Notes under the pieces: model-generated | What the model was told of the DNA's origin: nothing | What the model saw: the letters and a program-made list of their open reading frames with translations, nothing else | Databases searched by the model: none | Made by a program: the position numbers and the translations under genes | Origin: Paenibacillus rhizosphaerae | Lineage (GTDB): Bacteria > Bacillota > Bacilli > Paenibacillales > Paenibacillaceae | Assembly: GCF_014192015.1 (NCBI RefSeq) | Contig: NZ_JACHXJ010000002.1 | Coordinates: forward strand, 372,001 to 436,000 | Direction: 5' to 3' | DNA: 64,000 nucleotides | In this document: piece after piece, positions 1 to 7,514 of the stretch | Position numbering within the stretch: position 1 is the stretch's first letter | How the letters are laid out: the number at the start of each line of letters is the position of its first letter

Positions 1-2
1 TC

Positions 3-905
3 GATTACCTGCTGAACTTCCATCTGTCGCATAACGCGCTTCTCCTTATTCCGATCGGCCTCGGATACGGCCTCGTGTACTATTTTCTGTTCCGCTGGGC
101 CATTCGGCGGTTTCAAATTCCGACGCCGGGCCGCGAGGAAGGCTCCACGCTGGAGGACTGGGCAGGCAACATCCCTTATCAGGCGCCGCTCATTCTGGAA
201 GCGCTCGGGGGGAAGGACAACATCGTTCAGGTGGAATCCTGCATCACCCGGCTCCGGCTGACGGTCAAGAACGACCGTATGATCGACAGCAATGCGCTCA
301 AGCTGCTCGGCTCCGCGGGGCTGATCAAGCTCGGCGGCGGCAACGTGCAGGTTGTATTCGGGACCTATTCGGAGCTGATCCGCGAGGAAGTGAACAAGCT
401 GCTGCACCGGGATTTGCCGCAGGTGCTGTTCAGTGCGCCGGTCCAAGGGAAAATGATCCCGATCGAAGAAGTGCCCGATCATATTTTCGCCGCCAAGCTG
501 GTGGGAGACGGAGTGGCGTTCATGCCGGAGAAAGGGGAACTCGTGTCTCCGGTATACGGGACGATCATGCACCTGTACCCGACGATGCATGCGATCGGGA
601 TCTCGACGCCGGAAGGGCTTGAGGTGCTGCTTCACATCGGCATCGATACGTCCCAGCTCAAGGGCGGGCATTTCACCGCGGTCGTTCAGGAGGGAGACGC
701 GGTGGAGCCCGGCCAGCTGCTGGTTAAATTTGATATCAACTATATCCGAAGTCATGCTTCATCGCTTGCCACGCCGATGGTGATCACCAATCCGGACCGC
801 GTTAAGTCATGGAGCTTCGCTCCGTTCAAAGCCGTCAAGAAGGGGCAGACGTCGGTTATGTCCGTAGTATTACACGACAGAAATGTTGGAGGTTTGGAAT
901 CATGA
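3..905 (+). CDS. PTS sugar permease, C-terminal part (IIC end, IIB, IIA), glucose/GlcNAc family
   Basis: The gene enters from the left edge, so only its 3' part is visible. It encodes the last membrane helix of a IIC domain (positions 30-110), then a TPGRE linker, a IIB domain with the phosphorylated cysteine in ESCITRLRL, and a IIA domain with the active-site histidine in LEVLLHIGID. Such proteins phosphorylate a hexose, glucose or N-acetylglucosamine, during uptake. Phosphate passes from enzyme I and HPr to IIA, IIB and then the sugar. The stop overlaps the ptsI start by four bases (ATGA), so the two are cotranslated. No ptsH lies between them, unlike the ptsGHI order of B. subtilis. The domains are certain, but the substrate cannot be fixed from this fragment. 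Confidence 0.93.
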   Translation, partial: DYLLNFHLSHNALLLIPIGLGYGLVYYFLFRWAIRRFQIPTPGREEGSTLEDWAGNIPYQAPLILEALGGKDNIVQVESCITRLRLTVKNDRMIDSNALKLLGSAGLIKLGGGNVQVVFGTYSELIREEVNKLLHRDLPQVLFSAPVQGKMIPIEEVPDHIFAAKLVGDGVAFMPEKGELVSPVYGTIMHLYPTMHAIGISTPEGLEVLLHIGIDTSQLKGGHFTAVVQEGDAVEPGQLLVKFDINYIRSHASSLATPMVITNPDRVKSWSFAPFKAVKKGQTSVMSVVLHDRNVGGLES

Positions 906-2680
906 TACAAGGCATCGGTGCATCTGCCGGGGTAGCGATTGGAAAAGCATTTGTACTGCCGAACTGGGAATGGGACCTGCCCGAGACCGGGATCGACGCA
1001 GTAGATCTGGCCAACGAATTTGAACGGCTGTATGAGGGGATACGCACCTCCAAAAATGAGATCGAGTTTATTAAAAACGAATTCAGGGATATGGTGGGGG
1101 AAGAGGAATCGAGCATTTTTGACGCCCATTTGGCTATTCTGGACGATCCGGTGTTCATGAATGAAATCCAGGGCGTCATCGAGCGCCAGTATAAAGCGGC
1201 CGAGGTCGCGGTAAAAGAGGCGATCGATCATTTCGTCACGATGTTCGACCTGCTGGATGACGAATACATGAAAGAGCGGGCGATGGACATTAAGGATGTC
1301 GGCAACCGCCTGCTCAAGCATCTGCTTGGCGCGCCGGAGATTACGCTGCCTGCGGACACCCAGCCGTATATTCTCGTGGCCAAGGAGCTGTCCCCGTCCC
1401 AGCTGGCGCATTTGAATCCTTCCCACGTCCTCGGCATCGTGACGATGGTCGGCGGGAAGACGTCCCATTCGGCCATTATGGCACGGGCCCTCGGTATCCC
1501 GCTCGTCGCGGGGCTGGAGAACAAGCTGAAGGATCCGATCCAGACCGGAGATTTGCTGGTCATCGACGGGGACACCGGGGCACTGTATCTTAATCCGGAC
1601 GAACCGCTCGTGGAAGAATATGTGCGGATCCGGGAGCGTCAGCTGGCGAAGAAGGAGCAGCTGGAGCTATTGGCTGCCGTCGAAGCGATCACGAAGGACG
1701 GCTGCGAACTCCACCTGGCCGCGAACATCAGCTCGGCCAAAGAAGTGGAATCGGCCTTGAAATACGGTGCCAATGGCGTAGGGCTGTTCCGCACGGAATT
1801 TTTGTATATGGACCGCAGCACGTTTCCGAGCGAGGAGGAACAGTTTGAGGTGTACCGCCAGGTAGCCCAGCAAGTAGGTGAGCTTGGGGCGGTGATCCGC
1901 ACGCTAGACATCGGCGGTGACAAGCAACTGGATTATTTTGCGCTGCCGGATGAGGATAACCCGGTTCTGGGCTACCGGGCGATCCGGATCAGCCTTGACC
2001 GCCAGGAGCTTTTTCAGACGCAGCTGACCGCCATTCTTCGGGCGAGCGCGTTCGGCAGGGTGAAAATTATGTACCCGATGATTTCATCAGTCGACGAAAT
2101 CAGACAAGCCCATGAAGTGCTGCATCGGGCCATGGCCGATCTGGACGCAAGGGGCATCGCTTACGACAAGGACATTCCGGTCGGGATCATGATCGAGATT
2201 CCCGCCGCGGTCATCATTGCCGATCTGCTCGCGGAAGAATGCGACTTCTTCAGCATCGGCACCAACGATCTCGTGCAGTACGTGCTGGCCGTAGACCGGA
2301 TGAACGAGCAGATCGCGCATATGTATCATCCTTTCCATCCGGCGATCCTGCGGATGCTGCGCACGACGGTGGAAGCGGCGCACCGGGCGGGCATCCCTGT
2401 CAGCGTATGCGGCGAGATGGCCGGCGATGAACGCTCGGTTCCGATCTGGCTGGAGCTGGGCGTGGACCATCTGAGCATGTCGATCCAGTCGCTGCTGAAG
2501 CTGAAGCATCGGATACTAAACACGACGGCTTCCGATGCGAAGCGGACGGCGCAGACATGCTACCAGCTGAAGAGCAGCGTCGAAATCGAACGCCTGCTGA
2601 CCGAATTTGCCGAACCTGCCTGCGCCAATAACGAGAGCGTGCATCAGCCTCGGGGCGAAAAGGGCAGCAACGCTTCCTGA
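902..2680 (+). CDS. ptsI: Phosphoenolpyruvate-protein phosphotransferase (PTS enzyme I)
   Basis: This cytosolic enzyme starts the PTS relay by taking phosphate from phosphoenolpyruvate and passing it to HPr. The product is 592 residues, the usual size is about 570-590. The N-terminal half carries the phosphohistidine motif GGKTSHSAIMARALGIP, with the histidine at residue 189, the family position. The C-terminal PEP-binding barrel shows FFSIGTNDLVQY and the cysteine motif VCGEMAGD. An upstream in-frame extension exists, but the ATG at 902 matches the family start (MIQGIGAS) and overlaps the permease stop. A hairpin terminator follows. The protein ends in a short charged tail beyond the conserved domain. 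Confidence 0.97.
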   Translation: MIQGIGASAGVAIGKAFVLPNWEWDLPETGIDAVDLANEFERLYEGIRTSKNEIEFIKNEFRDMVGEEESSIFDAHLAILDDPVFMNEIQGVIERQYKAAEVAVKEAIDHFVTMFDLLDDEYMKERAMDIKDVGNRLLKHLLGAPEITLPADTQPYILVAKELSPSQLAHLNPSHVLGIVTMVGGKTSHSAIMARALGIPLVAGLENKLKDPIQTGDLLVIDGDTGALYLNPDEPLVEEYVRIRERQLAKKEQLELLAAVEAITKDGCELHLAANISSAKEVESALKYGANGVGLFRTEFLYMDRSTFPSEEEQFEVYRQVAQQVGELGAVIRTLDIGGDKQLDYFALPDEDNPVLGYRAIRISLDRQELFQTQLTAILRASAFGRVKIMYPMISSVDEIRQAHEVLHRAMADLDARGIAYDKDIPVGIMIEIPAAVIIADLLAEECDFFSIGTNDLVQYVLAVDRMNEQIAHMYHPFHPAILRMLRTTVEAAHRAGIPVSVCGEMAGDERSVPIWLELGVDHLSMSIQSLLKLKHRILNTTASDAKRTAQTCYQLKSSVEIERLLTEFAEPACANNESVHQPRGEKGSNAS

Positions 2681-2713
2681 GCGTCTGCGCTGCCATAGCT
2701 GCATAAATCCAAG

Positions 2714-2758
2714 AAAAGAGCCTGCCGATCCACCTACGTGGACGGTCAGGCTCTTTTT
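2714..2758. terminator. Bidirectional intrinsic terminator between ptsI and the PfpI gene
   Basis: An imperfect inverted repeat (arms AAAAGAGCCTG and CAGGCTCTTTT) is flanked by A and T runs, so it can end both the plus-strand pts transcript and the minus-strand PfpI-family transcript. Confidence 0.8.
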
Positions 2759-2771
2759 ATTGCCCCGCTAC

Positions 2772-3296
2772 TTATCGCCCCGCAAGCGCATCGCAGAAGG
2801 CTTTGCCGTAAGGCGGAAGATCCGGCGGACGGCGGGCGGAAACGATATGTCCGTCTGTGACGACCGCCTCGTCCTTCCAGATCGCGCCGGCGTTCTCCAT
2901 GTCGTCCCGGATACCTGGTGTAGAAGTCACCGTAACGCCCTGCAAGATTTTAGCCGAGATCAGCACCCAGCCTGCGTGGCAAATTTGCCCGATCGGCTTG
3001 CGGTCTTCGTGCATTTCCCGCACCAGCTGCAATACCTTCCCGTAGCGGCGCAGCTTGTCCGGCGCCCATCCCCCGGGCACCAAAATGCCGTCGTAATCCC
3101 GGCTGTCCACCTCTTCAAACGAATAGTCCGATACGGCAGGAACGCCATATTTACCGATGTAGGTATGTCCCTTCTTGTCCCCGACCAGGTGCACCTCGGC
3201 GCCTTCCTCCCTCACCCGGTACACGGGATACCATAGCTCCAAGTCTTCAAACTGATCATCGACGAGCGCGATGACTTTTTTGCCGGTTAATCTCAT
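2772..3296 (-). CDS. DJ-1/PfpI family protein
   Basis: A 174-residue single-domain protein of the DJ-1/PfpI superfamily (type 1 glutamine amidotransferase fold). It shows the family core: KVIALVDDQFEDLELWYP near the N-terminus, DGILVPGGWAPDKLR, and the nucleophile elbow IGQICHAGWVL with the expected cysteine followed by histidine. Relatives are described as intracellular proteases, glyoxalase/deglycase-like enzymes or general stress proteins, and the exact reaction cannot be assigned here. An ATG four codons upstream of the chosen start sits only one base after the GGGAG ribosome site, so the ATG at 3296, about ten bases after that site, was chosen. It is transcribed alone towards the shared terminator. 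Confidence 0.88.
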   Translation of the reverse strand: MRLTGKKVIALVDDQFEDLELWYPVYRVREEGAEVHLVGDKKGHTYIGKYGVPAVSDYSFEEVDSRDYDGILVPGGWAPDKLRRYGKVLQLVREMHEDRKPIGQICHAGWVLISAKILQGVTVTSTPGIRDDMENAGAIWKDEAVVTDGHIVSARRPPDLPPYGKAFCDALAGR

Positions 3297-3467
3297 GTTC
3301 AGCATGCTCCCTTCTGAGTAAATGTCCCTATGTTTCCAGTGTAACAAAAATGAATAGAACAATCATGCTTTACAAGAAAGGGATGGGCCGTTTGGTAAAT
3401 AAAACAGGTGGGGGAGAGAGGAAGGAATCAAGCGCGGGAGGGGCGAATACGAAGGGGAACGACTATT

Positions 3468-3496
3468 TTTACAATGACTATATAAAGATGTAAAAA
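3468..3496 (+). promoter_or_regulatory. Candidate SigA promoter for the zinc-ribbon protein
   Basis: TTTACA at 3468 and TAAAAA at 3491 are spaced 17 bases apart, just upstream of the start codon at 3515. Found by eye only. Confidence 0.4.
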
Positions 3497-3514
3497 GATA
3501 TATGGGGTGGAAAT

Positions 3515-3955
3515 ATGGGATCAAAATGTAAATGTGGGGAAGTCCTGAGACTTGACCTTCGCACGGTGATGTATACCCGTAATGTAATCATACGGCATGT
3601 TCCGGTGCTTGCTTGTGACGATTGTTCGAACTATGAGCTGCTGCCTTGCATGAGACCGGTGCTGAAGAAATGCGTCGAGATGCTCGGAGAGCGTCCTTCC
3701 CGTCGGAGCTTTTCTTTGGCTGACCACCATGAGCTGGCGGGGATGGTTCGCGAGGTGTTCCTGCGTCCCGACAGCCTGTCCCGCGAAGATTTGGAGCTGC
3801 AGATCGAAACCGAGGTGAGGGATCGCATCAACCTGCTTCTGGACTTATACAGCTTTGCCGAACAGACACAGGACCACGAGTGGGTCGAAAATATCCGGGA
3901 GCGGCTGGCGCAACTGTCGGCGATGCTGCCTGAATTGAACCAATTTTACGCCTGA
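3515..3955 (+). CDS. Uncharacterised protein with N-terminal zinc ribbon (YgiT-like)
   Basis: A 146-residue protein that I do not recognise by name. Its first 40 residues contain CKCG and, about 30 residues later, CDDC, the spacing of a small zinc ribbon as in YgiT/MqsA-type fingers. The rest is predicted mostly helical and charged, with no recognisable helix-turn-helix. No toxin partner is next to it, so a toxin-antitoxin role is not supported. A GGGTGG ribosome site precedes the ATG. It lies upstream of ytxJ and ccpA on the same strand, but ytxJ seems to have its own promoter. Function unknown. Confidence 0.75.
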   Translation: MGSKCKCGEVLRLDLRTVMYTRNVIIRHVPVLACDDCSNYELLPCMRPVLKKCVEMLGERPSRRSFSLADHHELAGMVREVFLRPDSLSREDLELQIETEVRDRINLLLDLYSFAEQTQDHEWVENIRERLAQLSAMLPELNQFYA

Positions 3956-3997
3956 TTTACGTTTTGCTGCATTTTTTCGGGTTTTTCGCTGGGTATG

Positions 3998-4027
3998 TTG
4001 GATTTTTCACGAGCTTTTTGATACGAT
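3998..4027 (+). promoter_or_regulatory. Candidate promoter of ytxJ
   Basis: TTGGAT at 3998 and TACGAT at 4022, spacer 18, lie about 40 bases before the ytxJ start codon. Confidence 0.5.
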
Positions 4028-4067
4028 AGATTCAGGATTTGAATCGAAAAAAGGGGATGTATATCAA

Positions 4068-4415
4068 ATGGCGACAATGACTAAACTGACTACTAGCGAT
4101 CAGCTGCAATCCGCATTGGAAGCCTCCACAGATAAGCCTCTGCTGCTGTTTAAGCACAGTACACGCTGCCCGATCAGCGCCGGTGCGTATCGGGAAATGA
4201 TGTCTTACTTGGAAGATCAGCCGAATGAAGCCGTACAGTATGGTCTGATCCATGTTGTTGAAGACCGTCCGGTATCGATGGAAGCGGCGGATCGTCTTGG
4301 GGTGCAGCATGAATCGCCTCAGGTTATTCTGGTTCAAAATCAGGCGCCCATCTGGCATACGTCTCATTCTCATATTACTTCTGAAGTGATTAAGGAGCAT
4401 TTGCAACAGCTGTAA
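4068..4415 (+). CDS. ytxJ: Bacillithiol system thioredoxin-fold protein YtxJ
   Basis: A 115-residue protein matching the YtxJ family, which has a thioredoxin-like fold and a single redox cysteine in HSTRCPIS near residue 36. The family is proposed to act as a monothiol bacilliredoxin that removes bacillithiol from oxidised cytosolic proteins. The cis-proline loop region ESPQVILV, typical of thioredoxin folds, is present. Length is normal. In B. subtilis ytxJ is in the ytxGHJ operon next to ccpA. Here ytxG and ytxH are absent and ytxJ directly precedes ccpA, with ccpA having its own promoter. Confidence 0.88.
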   Translation: MATMTKLTTSDQLQSALEASTDKPLLLFKHSTRCPISAGAYREMMSYLEDQPNEAVQYGLIHVVEDRPVSMEAADRLGVQHESPQVILVQNQAPIWHTSHSHITSEVIKEHLQQL

Positions 4416-4424
4416 GTGTAATCA

Positions 4425-4453
4425 TTGCACAATGCAAAATTTTGTCGTATCAT
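4425..4453 (+). promoter_or_regulatory. ccpA promoter with overlapping small inverted repeat
   Basis: TTGCAC at 4425 and TATCAT at 4448 with a 17-base spacer form a good SigA promoter about 50 bases before ccpA. The -35 region overlaps the inverted repeat TTGCA-CAA-TGCAA (4425-4437), which could bind a regulator. The promoter is clear, the operator is only a suggestion. Confidence 0.6.
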
Positions 4454-4505
4454 TGAGTTTAATGGGTTGACGAATGAAAATTTATTTGCAATGGAGAGAA
4501 GGAAT

Positions 4506-5519
4506 TTGACGGTAACCATTTACGATGTGGCGCGTGAAGCAGGCGTATCGATGGCCACGGTATCGCGGGTTGTCAACAACAATCCGAACGTGAAGCCTCA
4601 GACCCGGAAGAAAGTATATGAAGCAATTGAACGTTTAGGATATCGTCCGAACGCAGTGGCAAGAGGACTTGCCAGCAAGAAAACGACAACCGTGGGTGTC
4701 GTGATTCCGGACATATCCAACTCCATTTTTGCGGAGATCGCCCGGGGTATCGAAGATATCGCCAATATGTACCACTACAATATCATTTTGTGTAACGCTG
4801 ACAAGAGAAAAGACAAGGAAATACGTGTTATCAACACGCTGCTTGAGAAGCAGGTAGACGGGCTTCTCTTCATGGGCGGAACCGTAACGGACGAGCATAT
4901 TCAGGCCTTCCAGACTTCGGCTGTGCCGATCGTGCTCTGTGCGACCCGCGATGAGAACGGCATCTACCCTTCCGTGGATATCGACCACGAGGCGGCTGCC
5001 TTTGACGCGGTGAATACCCTGATTCGTCACGGTCACCGGGACATCGCCATGATCAGCGGAACGCTCCAGGACCCGGCGAACGGCTACGCCCGTTTCCAAG
5101 GCTACAAGAGAGCGCTGGAAGCTGCCGGTATTGAGTACCAGGAAGACTTGGTTCGCATCGGCAACTACCGGTATGAGTCCGGTGTGGAAGCGATGAAGTA
5201 TTTCCTCGGGCTGAAGAAGAAGCCGACGGCGATCTTTGCGGCCACCGACGAAATGGCGATCGGCGCCATTCACAGCATCCAAGACGAAGGTCTGAAGGTT
5301 CCCGATGACTTCTCGATCATCAGTGTGGATAACATCCGCATGGCCTCAATGGTTCGTCCGCAGCTGACGACTGTGGCCCAGCCGATGTACGACTTGGGTG
5401 CGGTAGCCATGCGTCTTTTGACCAAGCTGATGAAGAAAGAAAATGTGGACAACCCTCGGGTCATTCTTCCTCACGAAACGATTTTGCGGCTCTCCGTAAG
5501 TCATGTGAACGAGGAATAA
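4506..5519 (+). CDS. ccpA: Catabolite control protein A (LacI family)
   Basis: The global carbon-catabolite regulator. It binds cre operators as a dimer with HPr-Ser46-P or Crh-P as co-effector. The product is 337 residues (B. subtilis CcpA 334). The N-terminus has the LacI helix-turn-helix ([20 protein letters not shown]) and hinge helix [12 protein letters not shown], followed by the periplasmic-binding-like core. The TTG at 4506 was chosen because it matches the family N-terminus and has GGAGA at proper spacing. An ATG at 4491 would add five residues but lacks a ribosome site. It is monocistronic, with a terminator right after. Its likely targets in this window include the acsA leader. Confidence 0.96.
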   Translation: MTVTIYDVAREAGVSMATVSRVVNNNPNVKPQTRKKVYEAIERLGYRPNAVARGLASKKTTTVGVVIPDISNSIFAEIARGIEDIANMYHYNIILCNADKRKDKEIRVINTLLEKQVDGLLFMGGTVTDEHIQAFQTSAVPIVLCATRDENGIYPSVDIDHEAAAFDAVNTLIRHGHRDIAMISGTLQDPANGYARFQGYKRALEAAGIEYQEDLVRIGNYRYESGVEAMKYFLGLKKKPTAIFAATDEMAIGAIHSIQDEGLKVPDDFSIISVDNIRMASMVRPQLTTVAQPMYDLGAVAMRLLTKLMKKENVDNPRVILPHETILRLSVSHVNEE

Positions 5520-5558
5520 ACAAACATATCTAAATATGAAAAAGGTTGAATATTCGTG

Positions 5559-5586
5559 AAAAAAGCTCCTTTCGGGAGCTTTTTTT
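5559..5586 (+). terminator. ccpA terminator
   Basis: Hairpin with arms AAAAAGCTCC and GGGAGCTTTTT, a four-base loop and a run of seven T. Confidence 0.9.
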
Positions 5587-5629
5587 GGGATGTGCTGCTC
5601 CGAACTGTTGGGGTGCAGACATGCGGCAG

Positions 5630-5658
5630 TTGTTTTCATAGCAACAAGGCCTTATCGT
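5630..5658 (+). promoter_or_regulatory. Candidate mtnN promoter
   Basis: TTGTTT at 5630 and TATCGT at 5653 with a 17-base spacer, about 65 bases before the mtnN start. Confidence 0.45.
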
Positions 5659-5725
5659 CTGAAATCATATATTTGCAAAAGCCAGCATCATCGAGAACTG
5701 ACAGCTTGAAAGGATTGGAGATGAC

Positions 5726-6424
5726 ATGCCAGAAATGATAGGAATCATTGGAGCCATGGATGAGGAAGTGGAACTGCTTCTTGCAGGAATGGAAGGGGCG
5801 GAGACGGTCACGAAAGCGGGCGTCAAATATGCTCGGGGTACATACAGAGGCAAGCCGGTTATCGTTTGCAAATCCGGAGTTGGCAAAGTCAATGCGGCGG
5901 TGACGACGCAAATTTTGATCGACCAGTTTGGCGTCGGCAAAGTGCTGTTTACCGGCGTGGCCGGGGCCGTTCATCCGGATCTGAACATCGGCGATATCGT
6001 CATTTCATCGGACTGCGTGCAGCATGATATGGATGTCAGCCCGCTCGGGTACGCAAGGGGCGTGATTCCTTACCAGGAAGTATCGGAGTTCAAGGCGGAT
6101 GCAAGTCTCATCGCTTTGGCGCAGGAAGCCTGCCAGGCTCTTGGTGAGATCAATTGCAAGGTGGGACGGGTTCTCTCGGGAGATCAGTTTATCGCAAACG
6201 TCGATCAGGTGTCCTGGTTTTATGAGCATATGGAAGGGGCATGCGTCGAAATGGAAGGCTCTGCCGTAGCCCAGGTGTGCTATATGAACGGCGTGCCGTT
6301 TGTTGTGATCCGGTCGATGTCCGACAAGGCCGACGGTTCGGCTCATGCCAATTTTGCCGAATTTACGGTAACGTCGTCCCGCCGCTCACATGCGATTCTG
6401 GATTACATGGTACAGCGCTTGTAG
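5726..6424 (+). CDS. mtnN: 5'-methylthioadenosine/S-adenosylhomocysteine nucleosidase
   Basis: The enzyme hydrolyses methylthioadenosine and S-adenosylhomocysteine to adenine plus the thio-ribose, which salvages methionine and relieves SAM-methylase inhibition. The product is 232 residues, normal for MTAN. Seen in the sequence are the N-terminal GIIGAMDEEV with the catalytic glutamate, the KSGVGKVNAA and FTGVAGAV nucleoside-phosphorylase loops, VEMEGSAVAQV for ribose binding, and IRSMSDKAD with the catalytic aspartate. It is transcribed alone, with its own candidate promoter after the ccpA terminator and a long hairpin behind it. Confidence 0.96.
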   Translation: MPEMIGIIGAMDEEVELLLAGMEGAETVTKAGVKYARGTYRGKPVIVCKSGVGKVNAAVTTQILIDQFGVGKVLFTGVAGAVHPDLNIGDIVISSDCVQHDMDVSPLGYARGVIPYQEVSEFKADASLIALAQEACQALGEINCKVGRVLSGDQFIANVDQVSWFYEHMEGACVEMEGSAVAQVCYMNGVPFVVIRSMSDKADGSAHANFAEFTVTSSRRSHAILDYMVQRL

Positions 6425-6465
6425 TCAGCGGTTGGGACCGCATCGGAACAATAGGAAACCAACTT

Positions 6466-6553
6466 AAAAATCCCCGGTCCCTTGAAGAGAGGATGGAACG
6501 GCGCCTTAAGTGGCTCGATTCGTCCCTCTTCCGGGAGAACGGGGATTTTTTTC
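6466..6553. terminator. Long imperfect hairpin between mtnN and acuA
   Basis: Outer arms AAAAATCCCCG and CGGGGATTTTTT enclose about 65 bases, and part of the inside also pairs (CCTTGAAGAGAGG region with the CCCTCTTCCGGG region). A and T runs flank both ends, so it can terminate the convergent mtnN and acuA transcripts. Confidence 0.7.
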
Positions 6554-6598
6554 GGCTTGTCCGGCAAAGGAAGGCTATTGCCAGAACAATGTATATTT

Positions 6599-7231
6599 TC
6601 AATACATAAATCGCTGCTGGAAACGGATCCGGTCAAACTGTTCCTTGGAGGACAGCGGAACGTCCCGGCCGATGCGGACCATGAGGCAGTTGGCCGGATG
6701 GGAACAGATCTCCGGATCGTCGGTGGCGTACCATACCATGTCCACGACTTTCATCAGCCGCTCCATCATTTTGCGATAGTCCCATACGCTGAGGCCGCTG
6801 GATTTGAGGTCCCAATGCCAATAATACTCGGTCGTAAAGACAATGTAGGGCTCCATTTGGCCGCCTTCAAAGGCGGTAGTAATCATTTTCTGACCGAGTC
6901 CCAGGGAACGGTAGCTGTTGGCCACCTCAATCGCTCCCAGCTCGATCAGATCGGCCATATGGCCCTGCGACCAGCGTTCCTGTTCGTCCGGGTAATGGAA
7001 GGTGACATAGCCGACGATCACGTTTTCTTCCCGGGTAATGATGATCCTCCCTTCCGCAAGGCCGGCGATTTCGATCAACGCCTTGTGCTGCTCGGCCGGC
7101 CTGCGGAAAGCGTCAAGATCCGGATGCATCGTAAGCTCCGCGAGCCTTCCCGGCGGTACGGGACCTTCGACAATCAGGCAGCGGTCCTCGCGGGACAGCG
7201 GATGGACATGATACAGTTTGAGGTGTTCCAT
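6599..7231 (-). CDS. acuA: Acetoin utilisation protein AcuA, GNAT acetyltransferase for acetyl-CoA synthetase
   Basis: A 210-residue protein, the same length as B. subtilis AcuA. It is a GNAT acetyltransferase that inactivates acetyl-CoA synthetase by acetylating a C-terminal lysine. The central part has the acetyl-CoA binding signature around ELGAIEVANSYRSLGLGQKM. Divergence from acsA is exactly the B. subtilis arrangement and supports the call. An AAAGGAG ribosome site precedes the ATG by seven bases. In B. subtilis acuB and acuC (the deacetylase) follow in the same operon. Here acuA is followed by a terminator, so acuBC are absent from this locus. Confidence 0.95.
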   Translation of the reverse strand: MEHLKLYHVHPLSREDRCLIVEGPVPPGRLAELTMHPDLDAFRRPAEQHKALIEIAGLAEGRIIITREENVIVGYVTFHYPDEQERWSQGHMADLIELGAIEVANSYRSLGLGQKMITTAFEGGQMEPYIVFTTEYYWHWDLKSSGLSVWDYRKMMERLMKVVDMVWYATDDPEICSHPANCLMVRIGRDVPLSSKEQFDRIRFQQRFMY

Positions 7232-7293
7232 CTGGACGCTCCTTTCTGCTTCTTACCTACTTATAGCAAAAAAACAAATAAATGAAAAGGGAA

Positions 7294-7322
7294 TGGCAGG
7301 GGCATACATCCTGTGCTATAAT
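7294..7322 (+). promoter_or_regulatory. Candidate upstream promoter of acsA
   Basis: A perfect TATAAT at 7317 with a weak TGGCAG -35 at 7294, spacer 17. A second possible -10 (TAAAAT, 7414-7419) lies closer to the gene and would put the cre-like site near +50. Confidence 0.4.
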
Positions 7323-7468
7323 ATCTCTGACATAAATTAGTCACTTTTTTTGCTGTTTCCGTAAGTGCTTAACCTGTATGCTATACCCTTTCAGCAATCA
7401 TTCAAAACTCTCGTAAAATAAGTCATGGTGTGTATGGTGTCAATCTATTGGCATGAACTCATACAAGA

Positions 7469-7484
7469 TTGTAAGCGCTGCCCT
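7469..7484 (+). promoter_or_regulatory. cre-like operator (CcpA site) in the acsA leader
   Basis: TTGTAAGCGCTGCCCT agrees with the cre consensus WTGNAANCGNWNNCWW at all fixed positions except the next-to-last. It lies downstream of the likely acsA promoter and 30 bases before the acsA start, a roadblock position like that of the known cre of B. subtilis acsA. Confidence 0.6.
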
Positions 7485-7514
7485 AGCATGGGAGAACAGA
7501 GGGAGGATGAAAGT

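Noticed and set aside
3515..3955. Antitoxin of a type II toxin-antitoxin pair
   Set aside because: No small toxin-like gene lies on either side, and no helix-turn-helix is visible.
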